From: Patiria miniata
Lineage: Eukaryota; Echinodermata; Asteroidea; Valvatida; Asterinidae
Reading direction: 5' to 3'
NCBI RefSeq assembly: GCF_015706575.1
Contig: NW_024037063.1
Location: forward strand, 17,918,927 to 17,982,926
Length of the DNA stretch: 64,000 nt
Made by a program: the position numbers and the translations under genes. Below are positions 36,545 through 47,868 of the stretch, in pieces. Under the pieces are notes generated by a model. The model saw nothing but the letters and a program-made list of their open reading frames with translations, was not told the origin of the DNA and ran no database searches. How positions within the stretch are numbered: the stretch's first letter is position 1; each line of letters starts with the position of its first letter.

Positions 36545-39500
36545 GCAAACAGAGTACAGAGTAAAGTAGAGTAAAAGTTTATTGTGAAATTCCTGCATCA
36601 TACTCTTGTAAACTAGCAATTAAGAGAGTTTTTAATTTTTAACATTGTGGCCTTGTTTTCTCATGAGAAACCAAGTAAAATTTTGATACATTTTGAGCAC
36701 CTACACAAGTGCCAAAATGGATCAGACCATATGTTATTCCCTTGAAAAAAAATTCACAATTGAGGACAATTGAATGATTCTTATCTAATTTTCTTTTTCT
36801 TTATTTTTTGTACAAATATGAGGCAGATTCGAAATACACAAGGTCATACTACAGGTTTAACACCCGTTTGTTTATTTGTGAACACTGTGGAAATGCATGA
36901 ACTGAACTGAACTTTAATTGTTTACTTTGCAAAACAAATCATCCTCAACAATCAAATTTAGAGATTTATAAACAAAAACATAAACCATACAAGCTATGTT
37001 ACTTTACAAATGTACGCAGATTTTCCAAGAAATGAAGAATGTGGCTTAAGAATGTTACTCTTGGAAGAAGAACGAAGAAGTGACAACCGCAGCGGAAGTT
37101 TGTCCGTGCCGCTTACGGCAGCAACGACGATATTGACGGGGGCATTCTCCAAATGGACACGGTTGCAACACACGAGGACCGTACCACCGTAACTCAAGAC
37201 CACAAAAACAACCACCGGTTGAAGTTTGAACCGAACAAAAACTCCTTCAGAAGTTGACAAATTCTCCCGTGCCAACTGTCCCAGCTCACTGACCAACTAA
37301 GCAACACCTCAACTTGACAAGGAATGAGCAAAGAGATTGAAAAGTACTTACTTTTGGTGAGTTTTCGGGCCTTGCCTTTAGAGCGCATTTCCGGGCTAAA
37401 CGTGGTAGTATCTTGTGCATGTGATGTGTGTATACAATGAGCATACTTTTTTGCGTGTGAAATTCTAATGTACACAAAAATGCCAGTGTACCACCTGTCA
37501 CGCATGCGCACTGGACACCAATCATTGTGACAAAAAAAATATCGTCTGCTTTTCGTGTTACTATGTTTGTTCTCGTTTTCATTCACTCCAGTGTAAACAG
37601 ATTCATAAACTAATGCAAATAATACCGTCGAAATGGCACTACTGCCAGAAAAAAAATTATCAGAAGAGATCATCTTCAATGGGGAGGAGATAATGGCTGA
37701 CAATACCGGAAACCAATGTGTGTTTTGGGAGATTATTGGTGCCCCCGTGAGCCGTTCGGAATGCCCGTTTGATCTCAGGGCTTGGGGACTGAGTGTCAAG
37801 TTCAACACCAGTTCGGGGAAGAATACTTCTGGCGCAGCAGGATGTTCGCCAGTGCGGTTATATGAAAAATGTCATATCACAAATAGATAAAATACACTTG
37901 GCTGGGGATATGAAGAAAAAATTCACAACACCTGTCAAGCGGAATCTAACAGAGGACAATCACAATGCAGGTGATTATTAAATTCAGATTTCTAAAAACA
38001 TCTTTGATCGGCCCACAAGTGCTAATTCCTCGAAAACAAGTTTGAGAATTAAAAAGTTCAGTTTTGGCTGGTCAAGAAGGACGCCGTGAAACTCAGAAGC
38101 TGTTAAGTTATCATTCATCTGTGGACTTGTAAAAATAGGAAGTTGCGCATCGAAATGATGATGGAATTTAAAAAGAATCCTTTCTTCTGTATTCGAAATC
38201 ATTCAAGATTTTGAGAACCGATTTTCTTATTTTCTACAACTGCTGGTTCTTATTCCTCCATGGTTCAACACATATAGCTACACACACAAGCTTCGCAATC
38301 CAAACTCAGAGAAAGCGATTAATATTTCCAGCGTTTAAACATGTAAGATCGACTTTATCTCAACGCCGTTTTTCACAAAGAAAATCGATTTTTCAATTTA
38401 TAATTGACATTATATGCAGAATATAGCGCTGAGACAATATTACGCCACGCCAACAGTCCTACCTCCATCGAACTGTACAAAATGTGGGTTTTTTTCTGCA
38501 GGAAGAAGACTCGATCTGTTTGATGGTTTTATTCATTTTAATGACCGTGTTTCTCCATGGAGTTATTGTCAAAGTTTGTTTCTTCCTGATGCACCCCGGC
38601 CCATTACCACATGTAGCGCGGACATTGTTATCACCTCGCCCTACATATTTTTATTTATGAAGCATAATTCACGACATTAGCGCCACAAATTTGGCCTCAA
38701 ACACTCGTCACTGTCTTCCACCGGTGTAACGTTATCTCTCGTTGATCTGTCGGAATGTCCCCCCGTGTTTCCACCGACAAGAGAAGCTGTCAAAAGCTCG
38801 GCAGATTCTATTCCATGTCTACCCTTCTTGATTTCGCCTCCGTGAATTGACTTTCCCCGTGATGAAACTCTCCTGGGCTCAGATTACCTGCGGTCTATAG
38901 AACGCATGCGCGCACAATCCCTCCTCGAGTTTGGCTTGAATACCACACGATAAAACAAAGGCGATTTTTGTTTTCTCAAAAAGAAGCAAACATTGATTTA
39001 TCAACTTCGTCCTAAACGTCTTTTTACTTTGCCGTCTTCGTCGGCGACAGTTTCACAAAATTTCATGCGCATGCTTATATCAAATTTTACGTGAAGGCTA
39101 TTCAAAGAACTTAAGGATATGACAGTAAAGTTTGTCTGTCACTACATTCTGGTTTTTGGCCACATAGAATAGTAGCCAGACGCAAAAAGAGTCTGCCTGG
39201 TTTCAAGGGACCAGTGGGTCAAAGCTGACGGTGCATGGAATTGCTCCTCTGCGAAGAATCATTTTGTGTCCATGGGCAGGGCATTTTGCCGCATTTACTG
39301 TGTATTTACTGTAGTGAGGAGTATTGTGACATTGATCAACCCTAACGATGCCCAACCAGCCAAGCTCCGACACAAGGGTTTGGTGCAGTCCAGCTGTTTA
39401 GTGCACAGTTTAATTGCACAGGGTGTTGGAATCTGCAAGGATGAGGAAGGTCCCTGCAGTAATCCTATAGGGAATATTGGAAATCATAAGAATGCTGCTG

Positions 39501-40812
39501 GCAAGTGCTGCATTCACTGTCCTGGTGCATGTTGTAGGCTTAACTACAGGTGAGCATCCGAGTTTTAAGCATCATACTAGGACTCGCCGAGGATCAATTT
39601 GCGGTACCGGTATGCTTCGAGTCGGTCAAGTTAGGGTACTTTGATAGTGTTGATATTAGATATGCACGATGGTTTGCAGGATATTTGGCGGTTATGACTC
39701 TGCATGCAATGACCAGTGTCAAGTTCCCAAAGCGATTCAGCGGTGAATAATTATTATACTGTGTGAAGTTGACATTAATTGTTCCAAATTTTCGTTTTGC
39801 AAGAGTCTGGATTTCAATTTCGAATTTCCCATGAGGAGTGTTCAACATTTCATCCAAAGTCAATTTTCCCCTTTAAAATAAGGAATCACGCATGCTTCTT
39901 TCGAACGAGAGTAATTCCAGCACGGAGTATTCTCTTCTGGTATCATTAACTGAGGAGTGTATACAAGAGTAAACCACGGCCCCTGTTTATTACGGCATTC
40001 CAGCAGCCAAACTTGAGACTCCGGGGTCGTGACATTCGCGGTGTCGTTCGTGTCTGGAGCGCCGAGAGAGAGACCCACGGATGATTGTGATGAGATCTGG
40101 AAAATTGAGGAGTGATGTTGTTGGGAAGAGAAACAAATTTTCATCGAATTCATCCCCCGCAGAGAAAGCTTGTCAACGAGGCGGGATCGTTTTGGCGCTG
40201 GGTTTCTCCGATTTCGGTGCAGCGTGTCTGTAAACAGTCTCCAACGAACGCGGTGGCGTTGGGTGTTTTTATCTCTTCTCTTGAACCATATCACTGTTGC
40301 ATTGAATCAGTTTAGGCGGGAACACGATCCAGATGCGTTGAGAACAGATTAACATCAATACTCACTCTTTCTTTATTTCTTTCTTTATTTCTTTGTTCTT
40401 TTTTATGTCATTGTTTCTTTTCTATCCGTCAGCGAGCGTGAAATCTTCACTTCAGTTTAATAAGTTTAATATTTTTAAACATTTGCAAGACACAGCTCCT
40501 GTATTAAAGCCCTCTCCAGGTCCCGTCTTCCAGATACCTGTCAATATTGTTTGGTAACAGAATTCATGTATCGACAAATTCAAACTAACTTTGAAACCGA
40601 GGGCCATAGTGCTGTCTTTGCGAGGATTCCACACTGACGTACCCGATGTCATACCAAGGCATAGCAACGACAGCCTCGTCATGGCTGCTATCTGACATTA
40701 ATCCACCGAGCCCTCTCCACTAGTCATGCAGAAACTTACGGTGATTTTACGGTGATGACCTTCCAGTGATGGGAAATACTATAAAGATTGGGTCCTAGCT
40801 CTTTGGTACTAC
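36545..40812. other. Non-coding stretch, GC rising to the right
   Basis: Two orphan exon candidates (37088-37257 and the segment ending 39549) are discussed in findings. Open frames up to 204 codons (37194-37808, minus) show no domain. Confidence 0.4.
40365..40412. repeat. CTTTCTTTATTT microsatellite
   Basis: Pyrimidine-rich (CTTTATTT)n tract of about 48 bases. Confidence 0.7.
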
Positions 40813-41045
40813 ACTCTTAAAAGTCCCGAGTCAGATTTTGAACCGAAATCCTCGGGTCAAATTTGAGCTGATAGTAATACATCCATCAGGGTCCAGATGA
40901 TTCTTTTTTTGGTCGGGGTGACACTTTTACCAAAAGTTTCCAGGTCAAAATGAATCGGGAAATGATCGAGAGGAGTGTCATTTAACTTTGAAAAGTATCA
41001 GGTCAAAATATGGCGAGGTTTCCGGGTCAAATTAAGAGTACCGGT
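40813..41045. mobile_element. GGGTCA-family element, degenerate copy
   Basis: Begins AAAAGTCCCGAGTCAGATTTTGA and includes GGGTGACACTTTTAC, CAGGTCAAAATGA and CCGGGTCAAATT, matching the 45.9-kb copy in word order. Confidence 0.5.
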
Positions 41046-42709
41046 AACTCTAAACAGAATAACTTATAACCTAAACTTTCCATGCACTGTTTACAAATTA
41101 CGTGTATGCTCCTGCACGACCCTCTTTGCAATTAGTGCTATCTGCTTACTACTCCTAAGAATGGTTCCCGGTATCCCATGAAACCTGCATTCGATGTCAT
41201 ATTCGACGATAGACTGGCTTGGGAACCAGTATTACTACCACCTCAACGGTGTAAATGACAAACAGCACTAACATTGAAGGACAGGGAATATAGCGCGCAC
41301 ATTCAATCTGTCCTTCACTGACTCCCAAGCAAGATAGTCTTAAAGCGCCCTCTACCGTCCTGCACGCAGTACATGTGGGTGAGTACCACCTTGCACCAGT
41401 AACGTAATTTGTACCAATCTGTCTTTTTCAGGGGCTAACAACCACGACATGCATAGGGACGAGAAGAATTATACCCCCGTCAGTGTCTTCCATTTTACAA
41501 GTTTAAAGGCACGTAGACATGGGAAATCACCAGGACCTACCGAATTAATGAGGAAAACCTTGCTCACAAAGTAAAGATAGGGATGGTACCAAAATGCCCT
41601 GTGATTTCCTTGGCCTGAAATGGTATTGCTCCGAAGGAAAACAGTAATTGGAGGTGGTTCTAAAAAGTGTGCCCGCGGGAACATTTTATTACGTGCGTTA
41701 GCAATGGAACCCAGATACGAGACCGTGTTTTCTCAATGTATGGTATCTATATAATTTACATGCATGGTTGCACCATAATGGTTTAACCCTACTTAAGATT
41801 TTGAACGAGGAAAAAAATTCACAAAAAGCAAATGATCCTGCGTAGCTTTAGCAAAGTGGAAGTGGAAGAAAGGAGCTTCTTCTTCCAAACTTTCTAAAAA
41901 ATAACTTCTTTTTGCGACATCCCGCCTTGGGATTCGACAACGCATCTCTCTCGACGGCAACTTAAATACGTACGTTTGGGATGCACTACAGACACCCTAC
42001 GCCATCGGATAATCGTCATGAAAAAAAAATACGTATAGGCCTAACTGGTTAAATCCTTATCGGTCATGCATAGTCTAAGTTTTTTTTCATGAAATCTTGT
42101 GTTGTTTTCGTTTAGGCCTACTTGATTATACACAATGCAACTAACAGTGATAACAAGTTAAAAGTAAATGCAGTCCAGAAGATGAAAGCGTGAATTGAAT
42201 TTCATGGAGACCATGTGGCAGACCTACCGGGGTGTTAGGGGCCCCCTCGGAACAAAAAATAGCACATGTCTGCTAACACCCCCCTTTTACAAAGCAAACA
42301 CCCCCCCCCCCCCTCTTGAGCCCAACCTGGGTCCGCCCCTGCATGGGGAATGTTCCTCTCCGACTTAATCGCCTTCCCTCTTTACAAGGATCTCGTGAGC
42401 TGCTAGTCCATGCGCCGACAAAGTGCACAAAATAGCTCATGCTTCAAAATGCCATGAACTTGAGGCCATAACCCGCGTGGCGTGAGCTGCTGGCGGAAAA
42501 CCCCGAACGTGACATTGGCACGGCGGATGCGGGCACCGGGAAGGGGCCCATGGTTCCCCTGATGTATTTCGGGTGATGTACCGGGGTATGGCTAGCTCAC
42601 TCGGGGAGGGAGCATTCAGAAAATCCAGCCATGTGTTTTTTTTCACTACGTGGATGAATGAAGATACTTAAACTAATAAGCCCTGCGCATTCAGAGCTAC
42701 TTAGCTTAA
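41046..42709. other. Non-coding stretch
   Basis: Contains a C run near 42300 followed by GGGTCCGCCCCTGCATGG, possibly one end of another eroded hAT-like element. The partner end was not found. Confidence 0.4.
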
Positions 42710-43097
42710 AGGCATATAAGATCATTTTGCATTTATCCCAAAATTATAAAACATACTGAATTATTTTCAAATACATTACATGGATTCAAGATCGTACTGG
42801 TACTAAATACTCCGTGGAAATATTCCGTCTGTCTTGCAGTCATTTAGAGGAAATCAAGAAATTAGGTGATTTCCAACGATCAGTCAGTTGACTGATTTTT
42901 GGAAATAGAGAGTGCTGGGCGAAATCATGTTTCGTGATCAAACTGGGTTGTGCATATTTTTTCACTGTTTTCTCGAAAAGTGTAATGTCCACTGAGCAGA
43001 AAATTCAACAGCGTAGATTTCGAACGTTCTTCTTTGGATTTTGAGGGGAATTCTTATCGGAAACGAACAAAATGCAAAGCAAAGGATCCTATACAGG
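42710..43097. mobile_element. TTAA family, inverted copy
   Basis: Reverse complement of 29024-29427 with scattered differences (TGACTGATTTTTGGAAATAGAGAGTGCT, TTTTTTCACTGTTTT, ATTTTGAG..GGAATTCTTAT). TTAA is present at 42706-42709; the far end is eroded. Confidence 0.65.
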
Positions 43098-43294
43098 GTG
43101 AGTAAAACAAACGAAACCCAAATGTCGGGACCATTGTTTTAGTGAAGTTCTGCATGTAGCACTTTCAAAATCTAAGATATGAAAGCCCTAATTAATAAGC
43201 TTTCTTTTACAATGACATGTAATTTTCAAGTTACGGAATTTTAAACACAAACACCGTTGTAAAATTCTGTCCACGGATCACAAAAAGGTGTGCA

Positions 43295-43360
43295 TTCTTT
43301 CAGCAAAACGAAAACAATTCACACATCCCTATATGAGTTGCTTTCGTTTTGCTGAAAGAA
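43295..43360. other. Hairpin-forming inverted repeat
   Basis: Arms 43295-43317 and 43338-43360 pair at 22 of 23 positions (TTCTTTCAGCAAAACGAAA) around a 20-base loop. It lies beside the orphan mariner-like end at about 43095. Confidence 0.8.
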
Positions 43361-43627
43361 CACTAATTTATATAGTTGACGATAATTGATATATATACCT
43401 CTCACATCTTCACATTTAAAATCCCATTCATGTACATTAGTCAGTTGAAAAACTGACTTAAAGCATTTTGAACGTTTATGGATGGGAAAAGTCCTCAAAA
43501 TAATTTAAAGAAACAAAATTGATACTTCAGTCTTTTTTGGCAATTTCTTGCCATGCATGGTCGCTGACTTTGTTGTTGCTTCGTTACTATTTTGTTGATT
43601 TGTTATGGGGTTTAATGTACATGGTAC

Positions 43628-43938
43628 CAAGGGCGGATCCAGAACACAATTTTGGGGGGGCCAAAACAAAATTTGGTCCCCCCAAAAAGTGGGTCTACAA
43701 AATTACGGCGTGGGGTTCGGGGCCCGCTAGGGCCCCGAAAATTTTTTGGATTCTAGATGCTCTGTGGTGCGATCTGAGGCAATTTCTGACCACTTTAACC
43801 AATTTTTTTTGAGGAAAAGATGGTGGTATACTCATTGCCTGCCTTTATTGCGATGTCACATTAAAAAAAAAAAATTGGTTTCGTTTTGGGGGGGGGGGGC
43901 ATGGCCCCCTTTGGCCCCCCCCCCTGGATCCGCCCTTG
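43628..43938. mobile_element. Non-autonomous hAT element with intact 8-bp target duplication
   Basis: A perfect 15-bp inverted repeat, CAAGGGCGGATCCAG and CTGGATCCGCCCTTG, bounds 311 bp. CATGGTAC is duplicated exactly on both sides (43620-43627 and 43939-43946). Eight-base duplications with C-A-x-GGGC ends indicate the hAT superfamily. The interior has G- and C-runs and a segment shared with 15939-16300 and 1497-1655. No transposase. Confidence 0.9.
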
Positions 43939-44319
43939 CATGGTACTGAGTACTATTTCCCGAGTACAGACAAAAAGTTACAGACAAATTAAGTGTATTG
44001 AATGTGTAACAAAAACATGTTTTTAGTAAATGCCCATAGTAAAGTGATCGGTATAGGCCTACTAAAGTTCAATCGCATTACAAGTTCACAAAACAGATTA
44101 ACACTCATCCAAACTTGTTCCTGATAATTCGCCTGTTTCAATACATATTTTGTATCTTCAAATAATTCCGCACCAATTTACATTTTTTTGGACAATGGTG
44201 GAGTGGAGCACACGCTGTGTTTCTTAGGAATATTTTTCCTCTGTAAACCACACTGTGTTCATTTTGCTGTAACAATATCTCATATTTATCAAAGGTTCGT
44301 TAGTGAGCGCACCAGGCCC

Positions 44320-44620
44320 AGCGATCGATGCCTCGGGGGAAGTTTGCGACTCTTTCCCCCGGCGGCTGCCTTCAACGCCAGCGCGCGGTCATCTCTCGTG
44401 TCCGTGCTCTGCGGTCAAGCCCGGCGTTTATTGACCGGAAGAGATCATATACAGTTTGTCCGATCGGTGTGAAATCATTTTCTGACCAAGACTGACTCAA
44501 TACTCGCTGATTGTGATTAAACAAAACGTCGACGAGGATCGAGGCCGTTTGATCTGCACGCGGCCCGGTGTTATGTTTGGCGATTTCGGGGTGTTGTTCA
44601 AAATCGGACTGAACTTGTCA
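44320..44620. promoter_or_regulatory. CpG-rich island
   Basis: CCCGGCGGCTGCC, CAGCGCGCGG and GTCGACGAGGATCGAGG lie within otherwise AT-rich flanks. No TATA box or splice-supported exon was identified. Confidence 0.3.
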
Positions 44621-44918
44621 TTATCACGATGAATTGGCAGCGGTAGGCTCAAATCTTTGTCAGTTTACAGTCTAATTAATTTGACAGATCTGGACTTCAC
44701 GGATTAGATTTTTTACAAAAGAATGCATTTGTTGTATAGTAACGCTATTATATACGGAAAACACGTCGTGTCTTTATCAACTCTTTATCATGTTAATATC
44801 TGGCCAATGATGAACTTTGATGAACTCTCTGACCCCCTCTCTTGACCCAAACAGGTTTTTTTTTAGAATCGACAACATATTTTCCCTGTTATTGATATGG
44901 AGGCCAGTTAAAAAGGTA

Positions 44919-45601
44919 CATGGGTGAGTCGAAAGAAAGTGACCGAATTTGAAAAATATTGTTAAAATATTTGGCTTGCTCCATTTCATAAAAAGCAAAT
45001 AAAGGGATAAAGTATACAGACTTGTAACTGTGAACATTTCACGTAATTTGTATACTCTTTTCCCAAGTTATAGGCCTATGTCCATTTCAATAAAAAATCA
45101 CAAAACTCGGCTGTCCACCACTGATCATTTACCGTTCCAAGAACTGATGAATACCCATTGAGTACAATGAAACATGGACGCTTTCCCATCTCGATGAATG
45201 AACGAAAACATGCAAAGGAAAACATAAACACACAAATCGCTATCAATATTTCAGGGAAAAAGGAGTTGACTTGATCCTCATATTCAAAACACACACAGAC
45301 ACAGTCCTACAGTAAACATAATGTTTAAGTCTTGATTTCAATTATTAAAATCTCATTTGTATTTAAATGATTGTGTGTAATCTGTAATTCTCACTCAGCT
45401 CAATAGCTCCAATGGCATTCCATGGACATTTATAAAAATGGGTCATTTTAGTAAGTGATGGAATGGATAAATTCCAGTAATTCTTTTTCAGATGAGTGGA
45501 AGAACATGCTCTTGTAAAGCATATTTCATTGGTGAATCAAATTTGATTTTTTTTTAAGAAAAAAAAAAGTATCCGGGTCACTTTCTTTTTGACTCACCCT
45601 G
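44919..45601. mobile_element. Mariner-like TIR element, non-coding
   Basis: The left end CATGGGTGAGTCGAAAGAAAGTGACC pairs with the complement of the right end GGGTCACTTTCTTTTTGACTCACCCTG, about 23 of 26 positions. TA lies on each side, as in the Tc1/mariner group. No transposase frame was found in the 683 bp. A similar end without a partner starts near 43095. Confidence 0.6.
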
Positions 45602-45914
45602 TATATAGCCTATACCTGCGTTCAACGACTGAGATAAAACTATACGCCTAATAAGTAAGCATGGAGATATTTCTTATTCCTCCATGGTCTAAGCAAAAGT
45701 CTACGATGCATAGCAAAAAATGATACACGATGATTTTTGCTTTGTTTACAAAAGAGGTCTCTCAATCATGAACTCAGTGACGGCTCCTGATAGAGAGGCT
45801 GTATTCGAAAGTTTGGCCTTTAAGAGTAAATTGTAGCTGCTTCAAAATTTGAAATGACACTGAATTGGTGATGATTGGTACATTTCAAAACGTTCAAACT
45901 GGTTCTTATGTATT

Positions 45915-46172
45915 CTTTTCAACGTCCCGAGTCTATTTCGACCCTGAATCCGGGTCAGACGTTACCTGACTTTCCTTTGATGGGTCAAAATGACAATGTT
46001 TTTGTGCAAACAAGTACACTTTTCTTGGTCAAAATGACATGCTTTTTTGGTATCAAAGTGATACTTTTCTGTGTCAAGTGGCCCGGTAAAGTGACTCCAA
46101 GTAGTGTCATTTTTGACCCGCAAAAGGTCAAATCTGACCCGGATGTGGGTCGATTCTTACTCGATGTCATAT
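45915..46172. mobile_element. GGGTCA-family inverted-repeat element
   Basis: The ends mirror each other imperfectly: CCCGAGT..TTCGACCC..ATCCGGGTCAGA on the left, and the complement of ATCGAGT..ATCGACCC..ATCCGGGTCAGA on the right. Between them are repeated GGTCAAAATGACA and ACTTTTCT words. Confidence 0.55.
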
Positions 46173-46682
46173 GAATATTGGACTCCTGTTGAAATTGGTC
46201 TCTGTTATGGACTGTAAACACCTCGCACGTGACCTGTCACTTATGTCTTAATTCTGTCAACTAAGGCATGCACAATGCAACCAACGAGTCCGAAATTCAC
46301 ACTATACCGGGACTTTTAAGAATGAAAATGAAGCCACGTTGTGTTATGCAGCCCATTTTTGCTTCATTTTCAATAAAGGCAAATCCGTATGGAGCGGATC
46401 ATGCTCAATATTCTAACATCGGTCACTGTTGCTCATTGGGAATGTATTGAGACGTACTGGAAATCAACAAATCTTATCGTTTAATTTAGAAAAGAAAAGC
46501 AGCGTGAAGATCAACTTCGTGCCTGTTGTTGTTTCAAACTTAATCAATCAATCAATTGAACAATCTTGATTAAAAAAATCATTTGAAATAAAGTAGAAAT
46601 TTGACAAGCACTGTGAATTATTAGTTACTTGTTTAATCACCTAAATGCTGTCTGTTATTTAGAAACTAAACAATCAATCGAT

Positions 46683-46850
46683 CAATTTGTTAAAAAAACA
46701 ATCCATTTTTAAAGACAGTAGACAATTTGACAGGCAATATCTTACCAGTTACTTTTTTTAAACATGCAATTTGTTTAAAAAACAACGTCCATTTTAAAGA
46801 CAGTAGACCATTTTACAGGCAATATCTAACTAGTTACTTTTTTCAATCAT
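46683..46850. repeat. Tandem duplication, ~84-bp unit
   Basis: TTTAAAGACAGTAGAC..ATTT.ACAGGCAATATCT..AGTTACTTTTTT occurs twice. A weaker third version starts near 46560. Confidence 0.75.
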
Positions 46851-47273
46851 GCATACGGTAAAAATTGAACGGTAATGACGGGCATTTCACAATTAAAAGA
46901 GATTCATATCCTTCCGCCGGTCTCTTTGTTTTGCATGCTGTCGACTACTTTTGAAGGCACATTTTGGGGTAAAACTAATTAATGAGGCACTTGACAGTGA
47001 TTGATCGCAATATTCTGCTCAGTTTTGGAGAATCATATCCTAGCGCCGGGCTTCTTCCCTTCGTGACTTTTTTGGGGGGGGGGGGGGGGGAAGGGGAAGG
47101 GTTGGGGCCAGGGACACGCACGCGTGTGGCCCAGTTCGGACAATTTTCTCAGCGTAAAGCGGGGTCATCGCTACCGTCAGTCTTGTGTGTGAGGTTTTGG
47201 GCGTAAAGTTGAATTTCAATACAGTAGTTGAGCCCGTATGGCACACAAGCAAGGAACCTTTCACCCCATACTA

Positions 47274-47868
47274 TACTTTTCAGGGTCAACTTGACACTTT
47301 TCAGAGTCAACATTGACACTCTCAAGGTCAACATTGACACTTTTCAGGGTCAACAGTGACCCTTTTCAGGGTCAACACTGACACTTTTCAGACATCATCG
47401 ACACTTTTCAGGGTCTACATCGACACTTTTCAGGGTCAACATTGACGCTTTTCAGGCCGGTCAACTTTGACACTTTTCAGGCCGGTCAACATTGACGCTT
47501 TTCAGGGTCAACACTGACGCTTTTCTGGGTCAACATTGACACCCTTTTCAGGGTCAACATTGAACTTTTCAGGGTCAACATTGACACTTTTCAGGGTCAA
47601 CATCGACACTTTTCAGGTTCAACATTGACACTATCCAGGGTCAATATTGAAACTTTTCAGGGTCAACAATGACACTTTTCAGGGTCACCATTGACACTTT
47701 TCAGGGTCAACATCGACACTTTTCAGGCTCAACATTGACACTATCCAGGGTCAACATTGACACTTTCAGGGTCACCATTGGCACTTTTCCGGGTCAACAT
47801 TTAACATTTCAGGGTCAACAAGGACACTTTTTAGGGTCAAAATTGACACTTTTTAGGGTCAAAATGGC
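47274..47868. repeat. 21-22-bp minisatellite, unit ACTTTTCAGGGTCAACATTGAC
   Basis: Roughly 27 head-to-tail units over 595 bp, with substitutions and small indels. A five-unit higher-order period of about 110 bp is visible: CATCGACACTTTTCAGG..ACTATCCAGGGTCAA recurs near 47601 and 47711. Unit words match the dispersed GGGTCA family. Open frames across it are a by-product of the repeat. Confidence 0.9.

Noticed and set aside
37194-37808. 204-codon minus-strand open frame
   Set aside because: Longest frame in the window but with no recognisable motif and overlapping plus-strand frames of similar quality.
39860-40294. 144-codon minus-strand open frame
   Set aside because: No recognised domain; GC-rich context and plus-strand frames of comparable length argue for chance.
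41215-41345. Inverted ACTGGCTTGGGA / TCCCAAGCAAGATAGT pair
   Set aside because: Short and imperfect with a long spacer and no target duplication; within the range of chance.
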